Positions 34,700-46,212 of a DNA stretch of 64,000 nt are shown in pieces. The first letter of the stretch is position 1. Each line of letters opens with the position of its first letter. Below the pieces are notes generated by a model. It was given only the letters and a program-made list of their open reading frames with translations, did not search any database and was not told the DNA's origin. The DNA is from Epiperipatus broadwayi (taxonomy: Eukaryota > Onychophora > Udeonychophora > Euonychophora > Peripatidae). Position numbers and translations under genes: made by a program. The DNA lies in the NCBI GenBank assembly GCA_028023455.1, contig JAQFVV010006633.1, forward strand, positions 186,001 to 250,000, written 5' to 3'.

Positions 34700-35180
34700 A
34701 AAAATGATTGGAAAATCTAAACATATTCATTTACATGTAAATGTTATTACTTATAGTGACAAAGGACTGTCAGCCTATTAGATTTAGTGAAATTGTTAGT
34801 AAGGCTTGAGAAATTGTCACAATACGTCTAAGTAAAAAAAGTATTCCTCTTATATTTAAATAGAAAAAAACACTCAGAAAACATGTTTCTAGAAACGAAA
34901 TGATTCAAAAATGTAAACATTTCCATACAAGTTTTACTAATTATTGTGACAAAATAACATTGGCCTGTCCAGTTTAGCAAGACTAGGGATATATACATAG
35001 TATAATTTGAGCACAAGGCATGAAAGTCAAGGCTTGTGTAATTGTCACAATAAATCTATGTAAAGTATTCTTTTCATATTTAAATAAAAATTATTTACAT
35101 TCAAAATGTATTGCTAACAAAGAATTGATTTGAAAATATAAACATTTGCATATACATATAAATTTTATTGATTATTTTGG
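34700..35180 (+). repeat. tandem repeat, ~228-bp unit, about 2 copies
   Basis: AAGGCTTG...AATTGTCACAATA occurs at 34801 and again at 35029 (period 228). Flanking blocks such as TAAACATTTCCATAC/TAAACATTTGCATAT and TATTTAAATA recur at the same spacing. Divergence between units is considerable. Confidence 0.75.
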
Positions 35181-36542
35181 TGTCTTGATACCCCCTTGAA
35201 GCAATTTTGTGTCCCTCATAACCTGCATATCTGCACTTTGAGGCTCTGTCTGTGAATCACAAATACATGCACATATTTCCTAAGTTGATTCTTTAATCTG
35301 TGTATTTAATATCTCATGATAATGTGTTTTTTTTTAAATTTCTGCAGCAAAAGTTTTTTACTGAAAGTCTTTAATATCTTATTTTATTATCATTCTTAAT
35401 CCTTAGCCATATTCTCTCTCACACAAAAAGTTAATGTATTTTTTTAAAGTGTCTTTGAAACATTTTTATAACTTAATGGGATTCCTTTGCTATATCATAT
35501 AAATTATTTTTTAATTTAAACTCTATTTCATGATTTTAATTTTATTAATATTAGGTACTTGAGTATTAGTCCTGCAACATGAAGCATGTATTAGACATGC
35601 CATGCCTTTTCATATTCATATCAATCTACTGATAACTTTGTAATGTTGTGAACTGGTCAAACTAACATGTACAAACTAACATGTATATGGATCTTGTACA
35701 TGATATGTTTTGTAAGATTTAAAAAATAATAATGTTCAATATGCAAATAATCGTATCATCATGATTGTAACAGGCATTAGAAAGTTATGAAAAGAAAACC
35801 AAAAGGACAAAAATGAACATTATGTATACTTACACACTTAAAATCAAATGAAGTTATTCAGAAGTAGAAAAAAGATACAAATATTTGGATGAAGGAAAAA
35901 CACAAGTGAAATGAAACCTGTTGTCAGAAAGAAATCTGAACAATAACTGAAAATATTGAAATATCACCCAAAAAGACCCTATTTTGATGAGGAGAAACAC
36001 TTTTTCACATGAGATTGGATAACATTGCAGGGTTTATTTCATTTAAATTTGACCTGATCGCAAGATTACACATTTATTGTGGATGTGAAAAGGTATGCTA
36101 CTTTCCCTATGTTGCAAAACTAATATTCAAGTACTTAATATTACTTGTAAAAACTTTTTTAATTTTTATATGTCAATTCTTTTTACTAGCAACATATTAT
36201 AGTGATTATTAAATAATAATAGACCTGGAGAAAAATGATTTTCCTAAGATGCTTTTTGACCCAATTAAGTCCTGTTAAAACAAACTACTTACATTTCTCA
36301 AATTTTAGCTCAATATCTTTATTTTGCACTTAAGGATAAATATTATTTAAAATTATAAATGAGGTATTTTAACAATGAATTTATAAGTTATTATTAATCA
36401 TTCTTTATTAGATTAGACATTTTTTTTCTTTTAATCTTGCATATAGATTTTCTCTTTAATGTTAACAAATTCAGCTTTTCTTAAAATCCATTCATCTATT
36501 TTTTATTTTTGTGAGTTGATGTTGTATTTTTAGAAATTACAA

Positions 36543-36544
<2 letters not shown>
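35181..36544. other. AT-rich DNA, nothing recognised
   Basis: No supported gene. The frame at 36009-36212 (+) lacks domain or splice evidence. Confidence 0.45.

Positions 36545-36597
<53 letters not shown>
36545..36597. repeat. (AT)n microsatellite at the 3' end of the RTE element
   Basis: About 26 AT units lying directly at the 3' terminus of the minus-strand RTE copy. RTE-class LINEs end in short simple repeats instead of poly-A, so the tract may derive from the element's tail. Confidence 0.9.
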
Positions 36598-36598
<1 letters not shown>

Positions 36599-39385
36599 CT
36601 TCACTTCCCCACATCTCCCCTGCACACTTTCTTATTTCATCCATCCATCTCACATGTTGTTATTTTCTGGGTCTTTTACAATCTCTTGGAATATCATTTA
36701 AGATTTCAATTGTCCATCTATTATCATCTCTTCTAGAAATATGTGCATCCCAACTCCACTTCCATCTTTTAATTTTTTCAATGAGGTACACCTGTTTGTT
36801 CTCTTACCCATACATTGCATTTTCGATCTCTCTTTGTTACTCCCAACATGCATCTCTCCATATTTCTTTGAGTGGTCTGAAGTCTCTGTATTGCTCTTCT
36901 ATTAAGTGTCCAAGTCTCAGATCCTTAAGTAAGAACTGATAAAACACATTTGGTAAACACTTTCCTTTTCAAACACATAGCGCATATTTTCTTTTAGTAT
37001 CACTCCAACCAAGTTTAATTCTATGATTAATTTTATACATTATGTTTCCATACATATTAATAATCTGACAAGGGTATTTGTAATTGTTAACTTCTTCTAA
37101 TTCATAATAATCAATCTTTATTTTCATATTTTGAGCAAATCGATTAAACATTATTTTAGTCTTTTTAACATTTATCTTTAGTCCTACTTTCATCTGATAA
37201 CTCTTGCAACATTTCCTGTAGCTCTGAAACATTATTTGCAAAAATGACTACATCATCTGCAAAATCTAAATGAATTAAATAATCTTCATTTACTTTCACT
37301 TCTTTAGTTTCCCATTTTAATCCCCAAAATGCTTCTTGCAGCATTGCCATAAAATGTTTTGGAGATATGGAGTCACTTTGTCTTACACCTTTTCAATGTT
37401 GACTTTTCCAGTATCATTATGTATTCTAATTGTTGCTGTTGCATTTTTATAAATATTTTTAAAAATATAACAATATCCTGGATCTATACCTTGATGATCC
37501 AATGCTTTAATCACTGAAGAAATGTTTATAGAATCAAATGCCTTTTCATAATCTATAAATCCAAAACATAATGGCAACTCATATTTATTTATCCTTTCTA
37601 TAACGTCTCTCAATACCTGGATATGATCTACTGTATTAAAATCACTTTTAAATCCAGCTTGTTCTTTTGGTTGGTGGAAATCCAATGTTTTCTACAGACA
37701 AGTTGTAATTATCTTGGTAAAAATGTTGTATAAAACTGATAATACGCTGGATAGGTCTGTAATTTTTAATATCTTCTTTATCACCTTTTTTAAATATTAA
37801 TATTATTACTGCATTCTTCTAATCATCTGGTACATCTTTATCATTTAGACATTTGGCATATAACTTTGCTAAAAAAAAATTCTATTTCTTCACCTGCTTC
37901 TTTTAATATATCAATTATAATTCCATCACTACCTGGAGCCTTTCCTTTCTTCATACATATAATTGCATCTCTCACTTCTTCATCTAAAATTCTGGGCAAA
38001 TCAGAAGATGCTATATAATTCTTGATAAAAGTCTTCTACTCATTTCATGATATCATCTCTTTTTTTAGTAATAATTTCATTTTTTATTGCAGATATAAAT
38101 TTCCTACCAATACCAAAATGTTGTTTTACATTCTTGAGACTTTTATTTTCTTTTACAACTTTCCTTGCTAGTTCACAGTTATACTTTCTTATATCATTTT
38201 CAACACTTTTTGGCACCATTTTACAAAATTTGAGATATTCACTTTTTTTTAATGCATGATTTTTGTATATCTTCATATTCTTTCTTTTCTTCATAAATTC
38301 TCTAGTCTCAGTAAAAATTTTACTGGTCAATTGCTGTTTTTTTCTACTGGCTATCTTTGTTGGTTTTCAAAAGTGTATCAGTTATTTTCATATTAATTTC
38401 ATTCAAATCTGAATCATGTTCAAAATCTACTAATACTTGAAACCGATTCTCAAGTTCTAATTCAAATTCATTAGAATGTTTCTGAAGATTAGGAATATCA
38501 ACTGTAAATATTGTTTTTCTTAATAATTTTTGTCTCTCTAGTTTTGCATTATCACATATCTTAATCTTACTAATCGATGATCACTTCCTGCGTTAAATTT
38601 ATTAAGAATATTACAATCTTGAAATATGTATTTTCTGTTAGTCAAAATATAATCCACTTTTGCTATACCTTCATTTGGATACTTCCATGTCCATTTCCTT
38701 TTAACATTTTTCTCAAAAAAAGAATTCATAATATAAAATTTTTGTTTTTCTGCAAACTCCACACTTCTATGTCCTCTCTCATTTCTATTACCATAACCAA
38801 AACTACCTAGAGCACTTTCATCTTTTATTTGTTTACTAATTCTAGCATTAAAGTCTCCTGTAACAATTTTAAAATGTTGTTTACTCTGATCAAAAGCCTT
38901 TTGTACATCCATATAAAAATCTTCTACTACTTCATCACTATGAGAACTTGTTGGTGCATAAACGTAAATTATATGCATTTGGTATCTGCTATTAAATTGT
39001 ATAACTAATCTTGCCATTTTGTTCAATACACCATCAATCTCCACAATGTTGTTTCTCCACTTTTCATTTATAATAAATCCTATTCCACTTGTATTTCCAT
39101 TATTTGTGCTTTTATAATAGAGTATATGTCCACTTTTTAAATCAATTGTCTCTTCACCTTTTTTTCTAACTTCACAAAGTCCAGTAATGTCCCATTTAAT
39201 ATGATAGTTCTTCTAATTCTTGCAATCTTCATTCACTTGAAAGTGATCTGCAGTTGAAAGTACCTAAATAAAAAGTCGTCATCAAATGGCAGCCTGGGTC
39301 CACAATCAGGGGATTCTTAGCAACTTTCGTTTTCGGCCACCAACAGTTGCCTTGGTTGGTGACTTTACAGCCTCCTGGGAATAAG
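36598..39385 (-). pseudogene. nearly full-length RTE-class LINE, degraded
   Basis: One ORF2-type polyprotein read on the minus strand. The apurinic-like endonuclease is at about 39300-38538: LGTFNCRSL at its start, then GFIINEKW, IIYVYAPTSSHSDE, KIVTGDFNARI, VDYILTNRK and GSDHRLVR, so the catalytic Asp/His blocks are readable. After a linker (38330-38040) the reverse transcriptase follows at about 37960-36970: KKGKAPGSDGI, KNYRPI-like remains, KEQAGFKSDFNTVDHIQVL, FGFIDYEKAFDSI (motif A) and HLDFADDVVIFANN (motif C, ADD intact). The C-terminal part runs to about 36600. Multiple frameshifts and stops make it inactive. It is about 2.8 kb long and sits between R1 repeat sequence on its 5' side and (AT)n on its 3' side. 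Confidence 0.85.
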
Positions 39386-39399
39386 GGCATAATTTATTT

Positions 39400-39832
39400 T
39401 TGTATCAATATTTCATACTCTGTAGTCAAGTTGCAATCTTTAAGTGTCCACATATATTCAATGGACCATTAGTAAGATTCAAGCACTATTTCACTTATTA
39501 TTTCTAAATAATACATGAGCATTTTAAAAGTATTGTAGTTTGTAATGTTATAATAGACTATTTATTAGTCTGAATTACAGTAAAATGTTTATTTCATATT
39601 TAAAGAGGTTTAATTAAACTTCATTGTATCAATATTTCATACTCTGTGGTCAAGTTGCAATTTTTAAGTGTCCACATATATTCAATGGACCATTAGTAAG
39701 ATTGGATTTCCATTCTTGCCATTAAAAGGTGAGAAGGTTGCCTTGACAGCAGTGAGAAATATTGATTACTATCTTTACTGTGAATGTTTAGGTGGTTACT
39801 GGTTGGTATCTAATTATATATATATATATGAC
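39400..39832 (+). repeat. R1 copy, with partially duplicated internal segment
   Basis: The full unit runs from about 39480 (CAAGCACTATTTCACTTATT) through ATATTCAATGGACCATTAGT and GGTTGCCTTGACAGCAGTGA to the (AT)n end at 39815-39832. The segment 39403-39476 duplicates 39630-39702 in direct orientation, so two R1 pieces are joined head to tail. The RTE element ends right next to it. Confidence 0.8.
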
Positions 39833-40890
39833 AAGGGTATGTGGCAGATATTTTGCAAAGTGATATTTCATGTGCATATATTTACTTTGCACAGGACATA
39901 ATAAAAATAAAATGTACATTTTATACATATATTTGTAGGTGTATGTAAATTATATACGCATGTAACGTGAATTTTATTAAATTGTTGGCATTTTTAGTAA
40001 ACTTGAATAAAATAACTTTTGTAACTAAGAATAAACTAAAAAACATTTTTTGGATTTCAAATATTTTCAGCCTTTAATTTGGAAAATAAATTTCTTTATG
40101 CAAAAAAGAAATCCTTTTAAACTCTTCTTGCTTATAAATAGAAAACACTTAGCATCTTCTAAAACTAAACAACATCAAAAATCCCTGTTCAACCCATGTC
40201 ATTTATATTTTAAAAGAAGTTTTTCACTGTGGAACAAAAAAATACATTTAGTAATTGTTGCCATTTATTATTCGTTCATTTGGCAAATCAGAAGTTGTTT
40301 TGCAAAATATTATTAGCCTATAGTATTTAAACTATCAAAATTTGATTTTGGAACGATTTATATGTGTGTATGTGCGAGAAAATTTATAAATTTACAACAA
40401 ATTGAAAATAGTGCAAATTTGATTTATAAAAGACAAAATTCAAGCAAGGTAAAATTGTCGTTAAATAATCCATTGCTGAATAATGAGTTTCCAATAGTTT
40501 TCCCGAGAAAATGTTCAGGAAGAAATTATTCACAGACTTGTCAAATGTCGGGTAATGAAAGCTTTAACAACTTTTTATTATTATTATTTACTGTCTTGAT
40601 AAAAAAAAAAAAAAAAAAAGCCAAATTTTAGATGGTTAACTATATTTTTGGAAACTGGAAATTTTTCAACATTATCTAGCTACGATTAGAGCTTAAGAAA
40701 TTAGTACAGAATGCACATGTGCTGCCACAATGCCACGAAACCTATAATATATCATACATATATATATATTAAATAAATATGCAATTCTAATTATATCACA
40801 ACTGCAGTCAAAATTTATACTTTTTCAGAGAATTAAATACTAGTCATTTTTTGGAGCTATAACAAAAAAAATAATATTAGTTACTTATTA
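39833..40890. other. AT-rich DNA, nothing recognised
   Basis: No supported gene. The frames at 40050-40316 and 40362-40631 (+) run into poly-A and have no domain. Confidence 0.45.
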
Positions 40891-40895
40891 TAAGT

Positions 40896-42480
40896 TTTAT
40901 TAAATAATCATCTTCTTCCTACACCTTTAAGCAAATAATGTTTATTATATAATAACAGTTCTATTTCTTTATTTTTTCCTGTCCATCATTTTATTTTAAT
41001 TTATTTATTATTTTAGATAGTAAAATAAAATGGTGGAAAGGGAAAGATAAAGGAATAGATTGAGATCTGAAGAAGACTGCGAGGAAGTGTCGAAACTGTT
41101 TTATATAATAAACATTATTTGCTTAAAGATGTAAGAAGATGGTGATTATTTAATAAGATATATAGTTGTATATGAATAAGCAAAATTACTGAAGAAGAAA
41201 AAGGAAAAAAGGAAGTATAGAATTATATAGAATATAAAGTATAATACACAAGTGTTTTGGAGGAAAGCTTTGGATGTTATGGAGGATACAAACAGGATGG
41301 ATAGTTTTAATAATGTTAAAAAGTTTGTAGTTTATATTAAAATGGTGGAAGGAAAAGAAGTGTCAAAAATTATAAATAGGAGATAGAGATTATTAATGAG
41401 ATAAAATAATATTAAGAATAATATAAGCTTTATGAGGAATGTTTAAGGATTAATGTAATACCAAATTTTGTTAAAATGGAAAAGTTAAGAAAAATTATAA
41501 AGAACAAAGAAGATATGATAAAGAATATGGAAAGAAGACTTTTAAAAGAATATATGTAGAATGGGTACAAGAATGAAAATATAATTTTTAAAAAGATTGA
41601 AGATTTGGAAAGAAGATTGGTTGATAAAATTACTAGAAAGAAAGAAAATTTTTTTGAAGAGTTATATAATAAGAAAAAAGATTTTATTAATAATAAAACT
41701 AGGATAAGTCATAAAAAGAAAATGAATAATTTAAAAAGAGAAAGAACAGATGAAGAGTATAAAAGGATGAGAGAAGTAAAGAAAGCAATATATGTAATCT
41801 GACATTGGTAAAGCTGGAAGACTTAAAAATAATAAATAAAGAAATAAAATATGTTCCATATGGAAATGATAAAAGAAGAGATGTAATGGAGTTACAGATA
41901 GGAATTAAAAAAATGGTGCAGAAGTTTTTGGAAGAAAAATGTGGAATATATTATTATGAAAGTAAAGATGTGTACAATATTATAAATAGAGATGATATAA
42001 GGTGGATTGATAAATTAAAGGAAAAAGTTAATAATTTAATATATAAAATGAAGAATGTAAAAGATGTTAAGGTTGTGGGGAAAGAAAGATAAAAATAAAT
42101 GAATTTAGAGAAATGAAAAAGAAATATGATATAATTTTTATAAGGTCAGATAAGGGTGGTAAATTAGTTATGATGACTAAAGAAAAGTATATAAAAAAAT
42201 GGAGGAAATGTTGCAAGAGAAATTTTTTATAAAGATAGGGAAGGATGATACTTAGGTGGATAATAATAATAAAATGCATGGGATGATTAAGGTTTATATA
42301 ATATGGGAATAATAAATAAAGGTGTATTGTAAAATATAGTTGGTAAGGATTGTGAAGTGGCAAAAATATATGGGACACCAAAGTAAATAAAATGGTGGAA
42401 AGGGAAAGATAAAGGAATAGATTGAGATCTAAAGAAGACTGTGAGGAACAATCAAAACTGTTATTATATAATAATCATTA
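40896..42480 (+). mobile_element. Penelope-like element between two terminal repeats
   Basis: A direct terminal repeat begins AAAATGGTGGAAAGGGAAAG at about 41028 and again at about 42390 and runs for about 90 bp. On its 5' side, 40896-41000 is an inverted copy of the 41028-41160 repeat that lacks the middle ~40 bp. The result is a hairpin plus direct repeats, as in Penelope-like pLTRs. Each direct copy holds a hammerhead-like segment: CTGAAGAAGACTGCGAGG with GTGTCGAAACTG at 41067-41098, and a more decayed version at 42429-42460. The RT N-terminal coding part lies between. Confidence 0.65.
41200..42386 (+). pseudogene. Penelope-like reverse transcriptase, N-terminal half
   Basis: Open but frameshifted coding sequence. 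A long Lys/Glu-rich, coiled-coil-like N-terminal part (41605-41802) is followed by a segment with LVKLEDLKIINKEIKYVPYG, the conserved upstream block of Penelope-like RTs. Next is YDIIFIRSDKGGKLVMMTK, whose R/A-D-K-G-G-x-x-V-M-M is the first diagnostic RT block of this class. Finally EVAKIYGTPK corresponds to the P-R-x-Y-G-L-P-K-x-H block. The sequence then jumps directly into the second terminal repeat, so the catalytic palm (DD motif) and GIY-YIG domain are deleted or were never copied. Base use is strikingly purine-rich on +. Confidence 0.65.
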
Positions 42481-42719
42481 TATATATATATAATTTCTAC
42501 TTATTAAAAATTATTGAAAACCTTTAATTTAAAATTCCTATATAATTTTCAAATTACATACATGAAACAAATATAAATATCACTACAATATTCATTTTAT
42601 ATTTCAATTTAATGTTATATATTTTATTTTGTATTATCTGGATTATTTTATTTCCACTTTATCACATTAATATATATTTTTATTTTTTTTAAAATCTTAA
42701 TTTCATTTGTTTATAACAT

Positions 42720-42830
42720 TATTTATATATTTATTTTATTTTTCATTATATCATAGCTCTTGAGGAAAATTGCACAACAGTTGAAATGTCAGATTGTGTG
42801 TGTAAATATAGGAATTTTTTTTTTGCTGTA
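42720..42830 (+). repeat. solo PLE-type terminal motif
   Basis: CTCTTGAGGAAAATTGCACA followed by ACAGTTGAAATGTCAGAT (42757-42795) has the same frame as the hammerhead-like motif at 34446 and 41067: a decayed CTGANGA, a possible 5-bp stem (AATTG/CAGTT) and GAAA. No coding sequence is attached. It is best read as an eroded terminal repeat. Confidence 0.35.
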
Positions 42831-43728
42831 AAGTATTTGAAATAATGTGTTCAAATTATACTTAAGAAGAGTTTTCATCAGTTCTGTCATGTTACAATGT
42901 ACATTATTATTGATTTTATCATAACGTGTTCAGAATTTTAATCATAGTTAATTTGACAACTTTCTCTTTTAGAAATGATCCTTTTTTTTTTTTTATTTCA
43001 GCTGAAATTAATTTTTTGATACTATTTGTCTGATTCATTTTTTAAATTAGTATTTAGATGAATACAATTTTTAAAAAAAAAAACAACAACAATCATTATT
43101 AAAGTTAAACAAGTTGCAGAAGAAAAACTAAATACAAATAAATTCATAAAATGTAATAATACTATCTGATATTTTATTGAAAGCTAAGTAAAGTTTTATG
43201 CATGTGATTGCTATTTCAACCAATGACATTCATGAATTTTGCTAATCTAGGCTTAATTTTAAAATGATCTTTTTTCCTTTGAATATTGTTTAGTTTTTTG
43301 ACTTTATTATTCTAGCTCACGGTTGAAGTTAATATTTATATGACTCATAAAATGTTATGATGTTGGACATTGTATTCAAAGCTAAAATATTATTAAATGT
43401 CTTATGAATATGCTTAGTATATCAGCTATTAGTACTTATTTCAGTCAAGTAACTTCATGCTTAGCACTTAGTTTCCAACAATTTTATTGGTTTTCATTTT
43501 GATTTTTATATCAACATTAATTACTTAGTTTTCAAACTCTATGTTTGTGGTATATAGGTAAAATTATTACAGTCTAATCATCTAGAAGAATACTTTTAAA
43601 ATATGTACAACATTTTTACTACTAAAAATAAAAATAAGCAAATTAAAAATAAAGTTTTAAATGTCTGTCATTTTTACATATCTTTCATTTTCAAATATGT
43701 ATTTCTCTATTTTCATTTTTTTAAAGGC

Positions 43729-43850
43729 TATATTAATCAACTTGTCAAGCATTGGTGACCAAGTGGTTAGCACAGCCACCTTGCAAGCAGCTGTCCTGGG
43801 TTCACTTCCCAGGTGATGCTTTGATGCATGAAATATATATATTAATCAAC
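43729..43850 (+). mobile_element. short tRNA-derived SINE with perfect 13-bp TSD
   Basis: The insert 43742-43837 is flanked by exact direct repeats TATATTAATCAAC at 43729-43741 and 43838-43850. Its core at 43749-43819 folds like a tRNA: acceptor GCATTGG against a TGATGC end, A-box-like TGACCAAGTGGTTAGC, anticodon-loop-like CTTGCAA (TGC), a T arm of five perfect pairs (CTGGG TTCACTT CCCAG) and a B-box-like GGGTTCACTTCC. The anticodon stem has two mismatches and a short ATGAAATATA tail follows, so it is a retroposed SINE or tRNA pseudogene and not a functional tRNA-Ala gene. The perfect target duplication shows that it inserted recently. Confidence 0.8.
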
Positions 43851-44575
43851 ATTCAAATTCTAATTTTATGGCACATAGAAGAGTATTTTTTTAAAAAAAA
43901 CATGACCAAAAATTTTATTGTTAGTTTTTGATATTTTTTTTTGACACCGATAAAAATCAATTTTCAAATAATGTTATCTTTCATGTCAGAAAATTTTATG
44001 AGAATATATTACATATGTGCATCTAGAATATTTTTAGACAAAAATATGTACAATACAATACTTTTACTGTTAGAGATAGAAAGATGTAAATGAACAAAAA
44101 TTGATATCTGAATTTTGATCACCAAGATATTCTACCATTCTAGTGTTCACTTTAAGTCTTTGCATTTGTTATATAAACCATAATTTAATGACAAAAAGTT
44201 TGTTCTACATGTTATTCACTCTAAAAATCTTAATTGTAACAGATTTCACTATATTATTCAATAAGTTTTAGTTCATTAAAAGTTTCACCTTAAAAAATTA
44301 CATCAAACATATCACAAGATGTAAAAGCATATATTAAAACATATAAATCACGTGGATTAAATAGCTTGAATATTTGGATTACACAAATATTCTAGATCAG
44401 TACCAGCTATGCTGACATAAACTTTTTAAAAATTAAAAAAGAGTTATGTCACAATTTAAAATAGGAATTAAATTAGTTATTCAAAAAGTCTTATTAGGTA
44501 TAATTTTATAAAAAAAAAAAGTTAAATGTAAATTTTAGACATGATTAATGTGGTGTATAGTATTGTGACTTAATT
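43851..44575. other. AT-rich DNA, nothing recognised
   Basis: No gene, RNA or repeat supported. Confidence 0.5.
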
Positions 44576-44579
44576 ATAA

Positions 44580-44870
44580 TTCTGGCCAAAGACATAAAAA
44601 TGTAGAGATACTGAATTGGATTCAGATCTGTTTGATTATATTATTTTCAATTTGAGTTCATAGCTTTATACTTAACTAAATTGGAAAAAAGTGACAGGTA
44701 TAGGGTTGCATTAGATCCAAAGGTCTAGGTGCGGTTCTGTTAGATCCAAGATTCTCACTGATAAAGGCCACATGCTGAAAACTAGTCTGGAAATATTGGA
44801 TGAATACCACTAGATAGGAATTTTATTACACAAACCTTCTAACATTCATTAATTACTAGGTATTGAAAAG
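44580..44870 (-). repeat. solitary R2 copy
   Basis: Carries GGGTTGCATTAGATCC, AAAGGCCACATGCTGAAAAC and TAGTCTGGAAATATTGGATG in the order of the inverted R2 copy at 22185-22545, more than 20 kb away from the array. It shows that R2 is dispersed as well as tandem. Confidence 0.75.
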
Positions 44871-45772
44871 ATTTTTGATTATACATTATATAAAAATGAG
44901 GTTAATGTGACTAATTGATAAAAATTATTTTCATAAAGTTATTTTTGCGTGGAGTGTAATAATAATAAACGTGTTAAAAAAATTACGAATACACAATTAT
45001 ATTATATAGTTAAATGTATTAACTATAGCAACGAATTTAATTTTGAAATTTATATAGAAATGTATACTGATACATTATATATGTGACAATCTTTTCTATA
45101 TTTAATCTGCAATTAGAGTAAAAGTGATATATATTCAAAAATATAAAATTAGACTATCAACAAAAAGGAGTATAAATATAAAACAAGATCTAATATGGAA
45201 CAAATAATTGCATAAAAGATTATAAAAACATTTATATACTAAAGTTATATATTTTAAAGAAAAATCAGTTTAAAGTAAATGAAAATCATGATATTGATAT
45301 TATATTCTTAGAAATTTTAAGTGGATTAAATGTTAATGAATGTGTGCGTGCATGTTAGCACATTGTACAAGAGTTAAAGTAATTTTATTTAATTATATAA
45401 GGAATTCTTTTAAATTGTATTTTATCACTTATTTAAATATAATCTGCATTATTATATAGATTGTCTGACATTAAAAAATATTGAATTGTTTGTTTATATT
45501 TTATGTACCTAGAATTCTGTAGTCAATCTGTTTAAAACGAATTGTAAACTCAACCTGTGTCAATCTTAACAAGGGAAGAAACAGAAGAAAAAAAGTATTT
45601 ATTCGTTTTAAAACATTTTACATTACGATTTTTTAAGTTATTTTCTGTCATTCATTTTTTTTAAAAATCGCTTAAAGCAAGAAATATAAAATGAGTAAAA
45701 TACCATTAAATCAATCACTGTCTTATATCATTCCAGGTCTCTTAAACTGGATTAATTTCACTTTCTTATTAG

Positions 45773-45819
45773 AAATAAGAAAGTTTGCAATTCTAGCAGG
45801 TTTATGCATCGTCAAAAAT
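45773..45819 (+). CDS. candidate internal exon (possible BRCT domain, part 1)
   Basis: A 47-bp piece preceded by a pyrimidine-rich tract and acceptor (TTTCACTTTCTTATTAG, AG at 45771-45772) and followed by a donor-like GTAAGA at 45820. It enters in phase 1 and leaves in phase 0, encoding IRKFAILAGLCIVKN. The R-K-x-x-x-x-A-G-x-x-I-V pattern is like the beta3/helix approach of BRCT domains. The frame is also open upstream to 45691, and an alternative acceptor exists at 45735-45736. The next candidate exon, at 47233, starts in the matching phase. Short length and AT-rich background keep the confidence low. Confidence 0.3.
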
Positions 45820-45876
45820 GTAAGAAAAAACTTGTCAACTCATATTAAAGAAGTTCAAAGGAAAATTATATGCTAA

Positions 45877-46176
45877 ACAAACTTTCATATAATTTAACAG
45901 TGTGCCTCTACAAAATATACTTCTATGACAAATAAGTTCTTATAAAGCAAAAAAAAATATTTACATATATTTTTTAAAAAATAAAATAATTATCTTTTAA
46001 TAAGTTAGTATAATTATAATTATATTGATACTGAAATATTTAAATGCATTAATGAATATATTTTGTTATGTAAAAAATAATGGATTTCCAATGTTATTGT
46101 TAAATGTATTAAGATATGTCGTAACTTTATAGACTATAATATAGGAAGAAATAGAAAGCTCGTAAAATAATAAAGT

Positions 46177-46212
<36 letters not shown>

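Noticed and set aside
40050-40631. Two overlapping plus-strand ORFs of 88 and 89 residues
   Set aside because: Low-complexity, no domain, no splice signals, and the second runs into poly-A.
42067-42381. 104-residue minus-strand ORF
   Set aside because: It is antisense of the purine-rich Penelope reverse-transcriptase segment, whose bias leaves the opposite strand free of stops.
43749-43819. Functional tRNA-Ala gene
   Set aside because: The anticodon stem has two mismatches and there is no Pol III T-run at the 3' end. The piece is flanked by a target-site duplication with a SINE-like tail.
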